A stretch of DNA of 64,000 bases from Streptomyces antimycoticus (GCF_005405925.1 NZ_BJHV01000001.1:10044001-10108000); one strand, 5' to 3'. Numbered from the stretch's first letter, positions 19,509 to 28,773 are shown. Notes: generated by a model from the letters alone, not told the origin. A program made the numbers and translations.

Positions 19509-20815
19509 GGAAGCTCCGCGGTAATGGTCGTGGGTCCCCCGAGGGGGCTGTCGATGTGCAGCAGACCGTCGAGCGCGCTCACCCGGCTGCGCAGCCCGGT
19601 GAGGCCGCTGCCCGATGGATCGGCTCCGCCGGTGCCATTGTCCTCGACCCGGACCACCAGCACCGCTCCGTGCAGCGCGAGTCGGATGGTGATGGCCGTG
19701 GCGCCGGAGTGCTTGGCGGCATTGGTCACGCACTCCGACACCACGAAGTACGCGGCGGTCTCCACCGTCTGTGGCAGCACACGGTCGACCTCGAAGTCCA
19801 TGCGGATGGGAAGGGAGCACCGCTCGGAGACCCCGCTGAGTGCTTCCTTCAGCCCCAGGCTGTCCAGGGCGGAGGGATAGATCCGCCAGGTCGCCTCCCG
19901 GAGCTCGGTGATGACCTCCTGGGACTCCTGGTGGGCCTGGTGGAGCAGGGCGTCCACCTGCTCGGGGTTGCGGCCGCGGCTGCGGCGCGCCCGGCCGAGC
20001 AGCATGGCGAGTGCCACCAGGCGCTGCTGGATGCCGTCGTGGAGATCGCGCTCGATGCGGCGGCGCTCGGCGTCGACGGCCTGGAGGACCGCGGCCCGGC
20101 TGGTGGCCAGCTCGTCGATGCGCTGCCGCAGCAACTCCCGCTCCGACGGCCCGAAGCACTCACGGGCCAGCCGGGCGTCCAGCACCGCGAGAGAGTAGAT
20201 GCCCTGCACGTCCAGGAACAGCAGCACACCGCCGAGCAGTGCCTGGGTGAGGAGTTCCTGGAGGTCGAGGCGGCCCTGGAGCAGCCGCATGGCCAGCACC
20301 GCGGCGAGGATGACACCGAACCCCAGCAGACCCACGACGATGGTGCACAGCATCCCCGTGTAGCTGCGGATCGCCAGATAGCGCAGGACCTTCTGGTCGG
20401 ACGACTTGTAGTGCTCGGGGAAACGATCGCCGAAGAAGACGAAGCGGCGCGCCCGGTCCAGCCCCGCGAGCCGACGGGCCCCGGAGGCGAGCGCGGCCAG
20501 GGCGCCGGGCCGGGTGCGCGGCCATAACAGGAAAGGGGCCATGGCCGTGCCGACGATCAGCAAGTAGAGAAATCCGAGCATGGCCGTGCAACAGCCGAGG
20601 AGTGCTCCCGGAATCTTGCGCGGCCACGAGGATTCCGCCGCCCCCCTGCCGCCGTCGTTCTGACCGGGCGAGCCGAGAAACAGGTGATGGGTGGCGAAAT
20701 TCGGCAAATCCCCCTGCACGGGGGCCAAGCGTAGCCCGGCCGCACAGCCCGGGCAAGATCGCCCGGGCTGTGGCGCGAGCAGAGCGGTGGGGCCGGGAGA
20801 CGCGTCGTGGCTCAT
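19499..20815 (-). CDS. Sensor histidine kinase (HisKA_3 type)
   Basis: A 438-residue membrane sensor kinase. The N-terminus has a CPGC pair (residues 21-24), then a hydrophobic stretch about 71-97, a cytoplasmic stretch to 150, and two more hydrophobic segments about 152-177 and 188-212. The dimerization/phosphoacceptor helix has ERRRIERDLHDGIQQRL with His259. The ATPase domain shows ECVTNAAKHSG and VEDNGTGG. The start ATG (20815) overlaps the dedA stop as ATGA. There is almost no extracytoplasmic loop, so it is likely an intramembrane-sensing kinase that detects a membrane state or its DedA partner. It phosphorylates the adjacent LuxR-type regulator. Confidence 0.93.
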   Translation of the reverse strand: MSHDASPGPTALLAPQPGRSCPGCAAGLRLAPVQGDLPNFATHHLFLGSPGQNDGGRGAAESSWPRKIPGALLGCCTAMLGFLYLLIVGTAMAPFLLWPRTRPGALAALASGARRLAGLDRARRFVFFGDRFPEHYKSSDQKVLRYLAIRSYTGMLCTIVVGLLGFGVILAAVLAMRLLQGRLDLQELLTQALLGGVLLFLDVQGIYSLAVLDARLARECFGPSERELLRQRIDELATSRAAVLQAVDAERRRIERDLHDGIQQRLVALAMLLGRARRSRGRNPEQVDALLHQAHQESQEVITELREATWRIYPSALDSLGLKEALSGVSERCSLPIRMDFEVDRVLPQTVETAAYFVVSECVTNAAKHSGATAITIRLALHGAVLVVRVEDNGTGGADPSGSGLTGLRSRVSALDGLLHIDSPLGGPTTITAELPCA

Positions 20816-21468
20816 GAAGCGGGGCGCTGCCTGCCGCGGCCTCGGAAGCGCACGACCACGTAGACCACGATGGCCAGCACAACCGCGACCAGGACCACCT
20901 TGGAGAGGACACCGACGTAGGTCTCCACCTCGTCCCACTGATCGCCCAGCCAGTAGCCGGCCATCACCAGCACCGTGTTCCAGACCAGGCTGCCCAGCGT
21001 GGTCAGCAGGGCGAAGACCGGCAGCGGCATGCGCTCGACCCCGGCCGGAATGGAGATGAGGCTCCGGAAGATCGGCACCATGCGGCCGATGAAGACCGCC
21101 TTGGTGCCGTGCCGCTCGAACCACTGCTCCGTACGATCCAGGTCGGACGCCTTCACCAGCGGCAGCTTCGCCCAGACGGCGTGCATGCGCCGACGGCCGA
21201 CGAGCATGCCGATCCAGTACAGCACCAGCGCGCCCACCACCGAACCGAGCGTGGTCCAGAACAGCGCCGAGGCCAGGCTGATCACACCCTGCCCGGCCGC
21301 GAACCCGGTCAGGGGCAGGATCACCTCGCTGGGCAGCGGCGGGAAGAGATTCTCCAGCGCGATGGCCAGACCGGCTCCCGGCCCGCCCATCGCGTCCACG
21401 AGGTCCGCGGCCCAGCCGGCGATGCCGTCCGAGGGCTCCTGGGGCAGCGCCAGGGTCATCAAGTGCAT
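20812..21468 (-). CDS. DedA family membrane protein
   Basis: A 218-residue DedA (SNARE-associated/VTT) protein. Family signatures are present: ENLFPPLPSEVILPLTGF near residues 39-56, with its conserved acidic residues, and GRMVPIFRSLISIPAG near 128-143, with its two conserved arginines. It has about four to five membrane segments and a basic tail. DedA proteins are known to include undecaprenyl-phosphate translocases (UptA) that recycle the lipid carrier. It is the first gene of a coupled operon with the kinase and response regulator, next to an NRPS cluster predicted to make an undecaprenyl-phosphate binder. Immunity or carrier-homeostasis is the inferred role. GGAG lies 8 bases before ATG 21468. 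The 210 bases upstream should hold the operon promoter. Confidence 0.93.
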   Translation of the reverse strand: MHLMTLALPQEPSDGIAGWAADLVDAMGGPGAGLAIALENLFPPLPSEVILPLTGFAAGQGVISLASALFWTTLGSVVGALVLYWIGMLVGRRRMHAVWAKLPLVKASDLDRTEQWFERHGTKAVFIGRMVPIFRSLISIPAGVERMPLPVFALLTTLGSLVWNTVLVMAGYWLGDQWDEVETYVGVLSKVVLVAVVLAIVVYVVVRFRGRGRQRPAS

Positions 21469-21678
21469 GCGTGGTCTCCAACATGGCGGTCAGGCGCCGG
21501 AGCGCTTCGCGGCCCCGACGCCTGTCAATCTAGAAACCGCCGACCAGCGAAGACATGAGGATTGCCGCCCAACCCGGTGGTGTTCTCCGCAGCGCTCGCC
21601 CTGCGGGAAACCGCAGATCAGCCGGGTGCTGGGGCACTCGGGCACACCACGCGCGGCACCCGCCCCTGCCGGGCCGGC

Positions 21679-22818
21679 TCAGGAGAACTCGGCCCGCACC
21701 GCCTCCGTGTGCTCGCCGAGCCCCGGCACCGGCCGCATCGGCGCCCTGCGGCCCGCCACCTCCACCGGCGGCAGCAGACCGCGCAGCGGCCCGACCGGGG
21801 AGCCGAACTCGCCCCAGCGGTCGCGGGCGTCGAACTGGGGATGGGCACCGAACTCCGCGATGTCGCGCAGCCGGGCATTGGCGATGCCCGCCCCGTCCAG
21901 CAGCGCGATCAGTCCCTCGGCGGTGTGGTCCGCGAAGCACGACTCCAACTCGGCCGTCAGCTCCTCGTCATGGGTACGGCGCAGGGGATTGTCCGCGAAG
22001 CGCGGATCGCGGATCAGCTCCGGGCGACGGAGCACCCGCTCGCACAGCGCGGCCCATTCACGATCGCTCTGCACACTCAGGAACACCTGAGCGCCGTCCC
22101 CACAGCGGTAGGCGCCGTACGGCGAGATCGACGGATGGCGCGCGCCGCTGCGGACGACCCCGGCGCCGCCGTACGCCTGGGCGAAATAGGGGTGGCCCAT
22201 CCACTCGCCCAGCGCGTCGAGCAGGCTCACACTCAGGTCCGTCCCCGCACCGGTGCGTTCCCGCTCGTAGAGCGCGGTGAGGATGCCGGTGTAGGCGTAC
22301 ATCCCGCCCGCGATATCGGCGATCGAGATCCCGGGGCGGGCCGGGGCCTCCGGGCTGCCGGTGATCGACAGCAGCCCCGCCTCGCACTGGATGAGCAGGT
22401 CGTACGCCTTCTTCTCGCGGTACGGGCCGCTGTCCCCGTACCCGGAGATCGCGCAGGTGATCAGGCGGGGATACGCGGGCCGCAGCGTCCGCGCGCCCAG
22501 GCCCAGCCGGTCCACGGCGCCGGGCGCCAGATTGTGCACGAAGACATCGGCGCGGGCGAGCATCGCATCGAGCAGCGCCCGGTCGCTGTCGTCCTTGATG
22601 TCGAGGACGACGCTCTCCTTACCGCGGTTGATCCAGACGAAGTAGGCCGACGCGCCCTTGACCTCGCGGTCGTAGTCACGGGCGAAGTCGCCGCGCCCCG
22701 GCCGCTCCACCTTGATGACCCTGGCTCCCAGATCGGCGAGCTGACGGGTGGCGAACGGGGCGGCGACGGCCTGCTCCAGGGCGACGACGGTGATGCCTTC
22801 CAGCGGCTGCGCGGACAC
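21679..22818 (-). CDS. Class III CoA-transferase (CaiB/BaiF family)
   Basis: A 379-residue member of the formyl-CoA/carnitine-CoA transferase family, which moves CoA between carboxylic acids through an aspartyl-CoA intermediate. Visible features are the N-terminal LADLGARVIKVERPGRGDFAR, SVVLDIK, and the catalytic Asp in KKAYDLLIQCEAGL. The C-terminal domain is complete. The start is GTG 22818, preceded by GAAGGAG about 6 bases away. The neighbours (acyl-CoA dehydrogenase, ligase remnant) fit acyl-CoA metabolism. The substrate is unknown. Confidence 0.93.
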   Translation of the reverse strand: MSAQPLEGITVVALEQAVAAPFATRQLADLGARVIKVERPGRGDFARDYDREVKGASAYFVWINRGKESVVLDIKDDSDRALLDAMLARADVFVHNLAPGAVDRLGLGARTLRPAYPRLITCAISGYGDSGPYREKKAYDLLIQCEAGLLSITGSPEAPARPGISIADIAGGMYAYTGILTALYERERTGAGTDLSVSLLDALGEWMGHPYFAQAYGGAGVVRSGARHPSISPYGAYRCGDGAQVFLSVQSDREWAALCERVLRRPELIRDPRFADNPLRRTHDEELTAELESCFADHTAEGLIALLDGAGIANARLRDIAEFGAHPQFDARDRWGEFGSPVGPLRGLLPPVEVAGRRAPMRPVPGLGEHTEAVRAEFS

Positions 22819-23142
22819 GGGCGGCTCCTTCGCTTCGATGCGGGTAGCCCCTGTCTACCGTTCCTACAGACCGAGCGTGAGTTGCACGGTCTCAGCCGGA
22901 CGCTCCGAACGGGGATTGAGTGTCCTGGTCTCCCGCGTTCGCGCTACACCCAGGGCCTGTGGATCGTGTCCGTGGTCCGTGGTCCGTGGTCCGAGGCTGC
23001 GGGGGCCGGGGTTCCTCACGCCCTCGGGTGCCGCCTTCGGCCTGGGCGGTCCGATGCCCCGCACGATCGCCCTGGTCGTGTGGGGGCGGTGCCGTCCGTC
23101 GCCGGATGCGGTGTCCGAGGGCGCGTCGTCCGATCGCGACAC

Positions 23143-23245
23143 CTGCCGTCGACCCCGTACCGGGCGAAGCCCTCGACCAGGGGACGCTGGAGGGCGGACC
23201 CGCCGGAGATCACGGTGTACAGGCTGTCTTGCGCGAGGCCGACCG
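23143..23245 (-). pseudogene. Remnant of an AMP-forming acyl ligase
   Basis: The 430 bases between the CoA-transferase and the tetR-like gene contain no intact gene. On the minus strand one stretch reads SLYTVISGGSALQRPLVEGF followed by ARYGV, which matches the region of acyl-CoA synthetases where SGGAPL precedes the FxxRFG segment. No start, stop or remaining domains are present. The rest of the gap holds only a short tandem CCGTGGT repeat (about 22970-22990). Confidence 0.4.
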
Positions 23246-23248
23246 CGT

Positions 23249-23977
23249 TCAGCGATCGTCGAGCGTGGCCTCGATCCCTCGGACGACGCGCCACATCGGC
23301 GCCTTCCGCTTGGTGATCAGGACGACGACGTCGTCGGTGTCCTCCTCGTCGGCGCTCCTGGCCTCGCCTTCCGGTCCCCATGAGTTCTGTACGAACCGCA
23401 GAGCATGATCCATGTGGGCCGAGGGGTCCTCCTGGCCGGCGGAGCGGAGCCATGTTCGGAGTGCGTTGTTGTGGGCGGCCACCACGGAGGCGGCGATCAC
23501 ATCGGCGCGCAGTGTGCCGTCGGGCCGGTGCGCGAAGCGTCGGCGCAGGTAGTCGGCGAGGGTGCGCTCGTAGCGCCACACCACGGACAACTCGTGGTGG
23601 CGGAGCCCTGGAACGCTCTTGGTCAGGCGGTATCTCTGTACGGCGAAGGAGGGGTTGCCGGCGTACATCCGCATGACGAGGCGCGCGGCATCGCAGACCC
23701 GGATCACCGGGTCCTCCGTGCCGCTCCCCTCCTGCAGGAAGATCGTCATCTCTGCCAGGCAGCCTTCGTGGTCGGGGAAGACCACGTCCTCCTTGGAAGG
23801 GAAGTGCCGGAAGAAGGAGCTCCTGCCCACACCCGCGAGCCGGACGATGTCGTCGACCGTGGTCTGCTCGAACCCGTGTGCGGTGAAGAGTTCGAACGCC
23901 GCCTCGATCAGGGCGTCACGCTTGGAGGGCTTCGCGGAGCCGTCGGCTCCCCGGCCGTGTCCCTGTGCCTCGCTCAT
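23249..23977 (-). CDS. TetR family transcriptional regulator
   Basis: A 242-residue TetR/AcrR repressor. The N-terminal HTH spans about residues 20-65 (AAFELFTAHGFEQTTVDDI, GVGRSSFFRHFPSKEDVVF). The ligand domain is less conserved, with an acidic tail (SADEEDTDD). It is transcribed divergently from the acyl-CoA dehydrogenase gene across 154 bases containing a clear palindrome. Likely ligands are acyl-CoAs, and the likely target is the dehydrogenase plus itself. Confidence 0.92.
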   Translation of the reverse strand: MSEAQGHGRGADGSAKPSKRDALIEAAFELFTAHGFEQTTVDDIVRLAGVGRSSFFRHFPSKEDVVFPDHEGCLAEMTIFLQEGSGTEDPVIRVCDAARLVMRMYAGNPSFAVQRYRLTKSVPGLRHHELSVVWRYERTLADYLRRRFAHRPDGTLRADVIAASVVAAHNNALRTWLRSAGQEDPSAHMDHALRFVQNSWGPEGEARSADEEDTDDVVVLITKRKAPMWRVVRGIEATLDDR

Positions 23978-24019
23978 GCGGGGAACATAACACCATCCTG
24001 ATCACCTGGCATTGGACCC

Positions 24020-24058
24020 ATGAAACTCAGTATGCATAATCAAGGTACTGAGTTTCAT
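24020..24058. promoter_or_regulatory. Palindromic operator between tetR-like and acyl-CoA dehydrogenase genes
   Basis: Perfect 13-base arms ATGAAACTCAGTA (24020-24032) and its complement (24046-24058) with a 13-base spacer. It sits 43 bases before the regulator start and 74 before the dehydrogenase start, as expected for a TetR operator governing both. Confidence 0.65.
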
Positions 24059-24131
24059 CGCCGAGTCCACGCTGACTTTCTTCACGCCCCTGCCGTGCCC
24101 GTGGCAGGGCAGAGACCGAGGTGTTCCCTCC

Positions 24132-25280
24132 ATGAATCAGGACTTCGACCTTTACCGGACGTCGGAGGAGCACGAGATGCTCCGCGCGTCGATCCGCTCG
24201 CTTGCCGAGACGAAGATCGCGCCATTCGCCGCCGAGGTGGACGAGCAGAGCCGTTTTCCGGCCGAGGCTCTCAAGGCGCTGGTCGCCGCCGACCTGCACG
24301 CGGTGCATGTGCCGGAGGAGTACGGCGGCGCCGGCGCGGACGCGTTGGCCGCGGTGATCGTCATCGAGGAAGTGGCGCGGGTGTGCGTCTCCTCGTCACT
24401 GATCCCTACGGTGAACAAGCTCGGTTCGCTGCCGGTGATCCTGTCCGGTTCCGAGGAGCTGAAGAAGAGGTATCTGGCCCCGCTGGCCGAGGGTGCGTTG
24501 TTCTCGTACTGCCTCAGTGAGCCGGACGCGGGGTCGGACGCGGCGGGGATGACAACGAGGGCGGTGCGCGATGGCGACAGCTACGTCCTCAACGGCGTGA
24601 AGCGCTGGATCACCAATGCGGGGGTTTCGGAGTACTACACCGTCATGGCCGTGACCGACCCTGCCAAGAGGTCGAAGGGCATCTCCGCGTTCGTCGTCGA
24701 GAAGTCCGACGAGGGTGTGTCCTTCGGCGCGCCGGAGAAGAAGCTGGGCATCAAGGGTTCGCCGACCCGCGAGGTGTACCTCGACCATGTGCGCATCCCG
24801 GCCGACCGCATGATCGGTGACGAGGGTACCGGTTTCGCCACGGCGATGAAGACACTGGACCACACCCGCATCACCGTCGCGGCGCAGGCTCTCGGCATCG
24901 CCCAGGGTGCGCTGGACTATGCCAAGGGGTATGTCCGGGAGCGCAAGCAGTTCGGCAAGCCGATCGGCGACTTCCAGGGCGTGCAGTTCATGCTCGCGGA
25001 CATGGCGATGAAGCTGGAGGCCGCCCGCCAGCTCACTTATGCCGCTGCCGCCAAGTCCGAGCGCGTCGACTCCGGCCTCACCTTCTACGGGGCCGCGGCC
25101 AAGTGCTTCGCCTCGGACGCCGCCATGGAGATCACCACTGACGCCGTGCAACTGCTGGGCGGCTATGGCTTCACCCGTGACTACCCGGTGGAACGGATGA
25201 TGCGCGATGCCAAGATCACGCAGATCTATGAAGGTACGAACCAGGTTCAGCGGATCGTCATGGCCCGCAACCTTCCGTAG
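24132..25280 (+). CDS. Acyl-CoA dehydrogenase
   Basis: A 382-residue flavin acyl-CoA dehydrogenase of standard length, which introduces the 2,3-double bond in fatty or branched acyl-CoA. Seen are SYCLSEPDAGSDA (FAD/substrate signature), the WITNAG segment, and IYEGTNQVQRIVMAR near the C-terminus, in which the Glu is the usual catalytic base. The divergent TetR gene and shared palindrome indicate acyl-CoA-responsive control. Laspartomycin-type peptides carry a 2,3-unsaturated acyl chain, so a link to the lipopeptide cannot be excluded. Ordinary fatty or branched acyl degradation is more likely given the distance. Confidence 0.96.
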   Translation: MNQDFDLYRTSEEHEMLRASIRSLAETKIAPFAAEVDEQSRFPAEALKALVAADLHAVHVPEEYGGAGADALAAVIVIEEVARVCVSSSLIPTVNKLGSLPVILSGSEELKKRYLAPLAEGALFSYCLSEPDAGSDAAGMTTRAVRDGDSYVLNGVKRWITNAGVSEYYTVMAVTDPAKRSKGISAFVVEKSDEGVSFGAPEKKLGIKGSPTREVYLDHVRIPADRMIGDEGTGFATAMKTLDHTRITVAAQALGIAQGALDYAKGYVRERKQFGKPIGDFQGVQFMLADMAMKLEAARQLTYAAAAKSERVDSGLTFYGAAAKCFASDAAMEITTDAVQLLGGYGFTRDYPVERMMRDAKITQIYEGTNQVQRIVMARNLP

Positions 25281-25388
25281 GCGCAAGGCGGCAGCCGCAG
25301 TTCCCGTGGGCGCAGCACACGGCAGAGAAGCGGGGAAGGCTGAACGTCATCTTGCATGAACAGCGCAGCGGCCCGACGGTGCCCGAGG

Positions 25389-26355
25389 TCACGTGTTCCG
25401 GGACCCGACGGACGCGGTGGGGATAGGGGCATCGCCTGGCGATTCCACTGCCACCTGTAGGGGTGCCCGGAAGGACAGCAGGCCGAGCATCGGTGGCTCC
25501 TCCGCCCCGGCTGTGAGCCGTACACCTGGCAGGCTGCGGGCGGCCGCCCGCAGCGCCACGGCCGCTTCGGTGCGGGCCAAGGACGCGCCTGGGCAGCGGT
25601 GACGGCCGGTGCCGAAGGCAAGGTGGTGGCGGATGTTCGGCCGGCGCGGGCACATCCGCTCCGGATGGGCGAAGACCTCTGGGTCGGATCCGCTGCCCAT
25701 GAGCATCAGCAACAGCTGTGCACCTGCGGGGAGTTGCACACCGCTCACTTCGGCCGGCCGGGCAGTGACACGACGCCAGGTGGTCACCGGGGGCTCGCGC
25801 CGCAGTACCTCCTCCACCCATGCCTCGGCCACGCCCGCCTCCCGCGCCACGCGCGGCCACAGTCCGGGCTCCGCGAGCGCTCGGTGCAACACGGTGGAGA
25901 TGAGTTGTCCGGTGGTGGACTGCCCGGCGATCAAGACGAAGAAGCAGGCTCCGACCGCGGTCTGCACGTCCAGTGGTTTGCCGTCGGGCAGGCGATGGCG
26001 GGTCAGCGACGCGATGAAGGAGCCGGGTGGGGCGGTGTCCCCGCGCACAGCCTCGGTCAGCCACTGGTGGAACTCGCCGACGCGTTCCGCCAACTCCAGT
26101 TGGCGCTGAGGTGTGGGCCTGCCCCAGAACAGTTCCAGAGAGGCGTCACTCCAACGCATCAGGGTTGCCGCGTCGACGTGTCGGATGCCCAGGAGTTCCA
26201 TCAGCACCCGGCATGGGAGGGCTTGCGCGAAGGAGGTGAACAGGTCGCAGCCGCCCATGGTGTCGATCCGGGTCTGTGCCACGCTGAGCAGTTCGTCGGC
26301 GATGCGCTCGATCACCGGTACGGCGGACGCGACGCGGTGGGCGTTGAAGCGGGAA
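25389..26355 (-). pseudogene. Cytochrome P450, 5'-truncated
   Basis: Reads about 320 residues of a bacterial P450. The I-helix is FVLIAGQSTTGQ, the ExxR helix is VEEVLRREPP, and the heme loop is FGTGRHRCPGASLAR. The usual first 80-90 residues are missing. Upstream of the GTG at 26315 the P450 frame continues for about 13 codons (FNAHRVASAVPV, typical of the region after the substrate-contact loop), then meets a TGA near 26354 where homology ends. The bioF-like gene begins about 35 bases further on in the opposite direction. This looks like a deletion or recombination scar. A shortened protein from GTG 26315 would lack helices A-B and probably be inactive. Confidence 0.8.
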
Positions 26356-26389
26356 GCTCACCTGGAACGCCCTGCTGAGACATGCGAGA

Positions 26390-27694
26390 GTGCCTGACAT
26401 GGTCCACCGCACCGTCCCTCCGGCCACCCCCGCGCCTTCCTCCCCCGCCCGGCCACCGGCCGCACCGGAGACCCCCATCGTCCCGGCGGGCCGCAGTACC
26501 GGATCGTCCCGTGACCGGCCGCGAGAGGTCGCTCCCGACCCGGCGGCGGTCTTCGACTGGGTCGACCGGCGGGCCGAGCTGCGCCGCCGCGCCGGGCTGA
26601 CCCGCCACCTGCGCCCGCGTCCGGCCGATGACCCGGTACTCGATCTGGCCGGCAATGACTACCTGGGCCTGGTCCGCCACCCTCGGGTGGTGCGGGCGGC
26701 CGCCGACGCGGTGCTGCGCTGGGGCGGCGGGGCCACCGGTTCCCGCCTGGTCACCGGCACCACCGAGCTGCACACCGAACTGGAGGAGGAGCTCGCCGGA
26801 TTCTGCGGAGCCGAGGCCGCGCTGGTCTTCTCCTCCGGTTACACAGCCAACCTGGCGGCGCTGACCGCGCTGGCCGGGCCAGGCACGCTCATCGTGTGTG
26901 ACGCCTACAACCACGCCTCCCTCATCGACGGCTGCCGACTGTCGCGGGCGAAGACCGCCCAGGTGCCGCACTGCGAGCCGGGCGCGGTCCGAAGCGCGCT
27001 CGCGGACCATGGTGGGGGCCGGGCCCTGGTGGTCACCGACTCCGTCTTCTCGGTGGACGGCGACGCCGCACCACTGCCGGAGTTGGCCGAGGTATGCCGG
27101 GCGCACGGCGCCGGGCTGCTGGTGGACGACGCCCACGGCCTGGGCGTGGTCGGCGACGGGGGCACCGGAGCCCTGGCGGCAGCGGGTCTGGCCGGGACAC
27201 CGGATGTCGTGGCGACGGTGACGCTGTCGAAGTCCCTGGGATCGCAGGGCGGGGCGGTACTGGGCCCGCGCAGGGTCATCCGGCACCTGGTGGAGACCGC
27301 CCGCACCTTCATCTTCGACACCGGGCTCGCCCCGGCGAGCGTAGGAGCGGCACTGGGCGCGTTGCGGCTTCTACGCGAGGAGCCGCAACGCGCCGCACGA
27401 GCCCGCCAGGTGGCCCAGCGACTGTCGGCCGGCCTGATAAACGCACGGCTCCAGGCGAGCACGCCGGACGCGGCCGTGGTATCGGTCCACGCACCCTCAC
27501 CCGAAGCGGCCGTGGCCTGGGCCACGGCGTGTCGGGAGGCGGGAGTCGCGGTGGGCTGCTTCCGCCCACCATCCGTGCCCGACCGCATCTCCCGGCTACG
27601 CCTCACCGCACGCGGCGACCTTACCGACGCACAGATCGAACACGCGGTGGCGCTGATCGCACGATGCGCCCCACATCCCGACACGAAGAGCTAA
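26390..27694 (+). CDS. 8-amino-7-oxononanoate synthase-like PLP enzyme
   Basis: An alpha-oxoamine synthase family protein of up to 434 residues. Such enzymes condense an amino acid with an acyl-CoA, and BioF uses alanine and pimeloyl-CoA. Visible are LAGNDYLGLVRHP, GATGSRLVTGTTELH, the Asp-containing VDDAHGLGVVG, and the PLP lysine in TLSKSLGSQGG. The first 50 residues are a proline-rich tail, so the start is uncertain: GTG 26390 or ATG 26399, neither with a good ribosome site. No other biotin genes adjoin it, so the true acyl-CoA partner is open. It may serve biotin or a secondary pathway. Confidence 0.88.
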   Translation: MPDMVHRTVPPATPAPSSPARPPAAPETPIVPAGRSTGSSRDRPREVAPDPAAVFDWVDRRAELRRRAGLTRHLRPRPADDPVLDLAGNDYLGLVRHPRVVRAAADAVLRWGGGATGSRLVTGTTELHTELEEELAGFCGAEAALVFSSGYTANLAALTALAGPGTLIVCDAYNHASLIDGCRLSRAKTAQVPHCEPGAVRSALADHGGGRALVVTDSVFSVDGDAAPLPELAEVCRAHGAGLLVDDAHGLGVVGDGGTGALAAAGLAGTPDVVATVTLSKSLGSQGGAVLGPRRVIRHLVETARTFIFDTGLAPASVGAALGALRLLREEPQRAARARQVAQRLSAGLINARLQASTPDAAVVSVHAPSPEAAVAWATACREAGVAVGCFRPPSVPDRISRLRLTARGDLTDAQIEHAVALIARCAPHPDTKS

Positions 27695-27873
27695 CACTCC
27701 ACATGTGCCTCGCGGTCCGGTGGGGCCAGCTCATCAATGTCGCCGTGGGCTCGGGGGTTCACTGTTCAGGGCCGCCTTCGATGAACGTCAAGGCGGGCCT
27801 CGACGGTCCTGCTCGGCGCTGCGGGAAGCACCGGCCCGTGACCGATACCGAAGACGAAGAAGCGCCGCAGCTG

Positions 27874-28773
27874 CTATGGCGCGGCATCGTCTGTGAACGG
27901 CTGTGCCCACGATGTGGGCGTGGTGAACGTCTGCGTGCCGATGGTGTTGAGCAGCGCCAGTGTGCGGGCGTCGGATGATCCTGGCTCGGCGGTGTAGACC
28001 ACGACACGCAGGTCGCTGCCCTCGGCGGTGAGGACGTCGCAGTCCAGGGTCATCGGCCCGACCTGTGGGTGGAGGATCGTCTTGCGCGTCGCCATGTGGC
28101 GTGCGACAGCGGCGGACTGCCAGCGTTGGTCGAAGCGGGGGCTCACCTTGCGCAGGTCGGTGATGAGAGCCTGCAGCGGCCCGTCGTCCGGATGGCGTCC
28201 GGCCGCGGCGCGCAGATCCGCGACGGCTGCCCGCTCGAAGGCGGCGTCCTCCTCGGGGGTGGCGACGACCCGGGACGGCATGCCGGTGAAGTGCCGCCAC
28301 AAAAGGTTGCGCTGGCGTGCCGGTTCACCGAGCATGTCGCCGAGCAGCGCGGTGGCCGGCGGATTGGCGGCGACGAGCTGCCAGGCCTCGTCCAGGACGA
28401 TGACGGGTGTATCCGCGAGCCGGTCGATGATCCGGTGGACACCTGGGGTCATGTGCCGGTTCATGCCACTGATACGCGGATCCGCGTGGCCGGCCAGATG
28501 GAACAGATGGGTGTTCTCGTCATCGGTCAGTCGCAATGCCCGTGCCAGAGCCTCCAGCACTGAGGGAGACGGGTTACCGGCGCGCCCCTGCTCAAGACGG
28601 GCGAGGTAGTCCACTGAGAGTCCGGCGAGGTGTGCGACTTCTTCGCGGCGCAGCCCGGGCGCGCGCCGCAGGCTGCTCGCGGGGAGTCCGATGCTCGCGG
28701 GACTGAGGCGATCCCGCCAGTCCCGCAGGCATCGTGCGAGTTCATTGCGATCCACGTATCCAACGTCTCCCAT
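27874..28773 (-). CDS. XRE family regulator with MmyB-like ligand domain
   Basis: A 299-residue regulator. The N-terminal HTH (about residues 40-75: LRREEVAHLAGLSVDYLARLEQGR) is followed by an MmyB-type PAS-like domain (LDEAWQLVAANPPATALLGDM, LLWRHFTG, and a C-terminal segment with VYTAEPGS). This architecture is abundant in Streptomyces, where many members sit beside SDR or catabolic genes and may bind fatty acids. An alternative start is GTG 28754. It stands alone between a bioF-like gene and the dapA-like operon, and its target is unknown. Confidence 0.92.
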   Translation of the reverse strand: MGDVGYVDRNELARCLRDWRDRLSPASIGLPASSLRRAPGLRREEVAHLAGLSVDYLARLEQGRAGNPSPSVLEALARALRLTDDENTHLFHLAGHADPRISGMNRHMTPGVHRIIDRLADTPVIVLDEAWQLVAANPPATALLGDMLGEPARQRNLLWRHFTGMPSRVVATPEEDAAFERAAVADLRAAAGRHPDDGPLQALITDLRKVSPRFDQRWQSAAVARHMATRKTILHPQVGPMTLDCDVLTAEGSDLRVVVYTAEPGSSDARTLALLNTIGTQTFTTPTSWAQPFTDDAAP

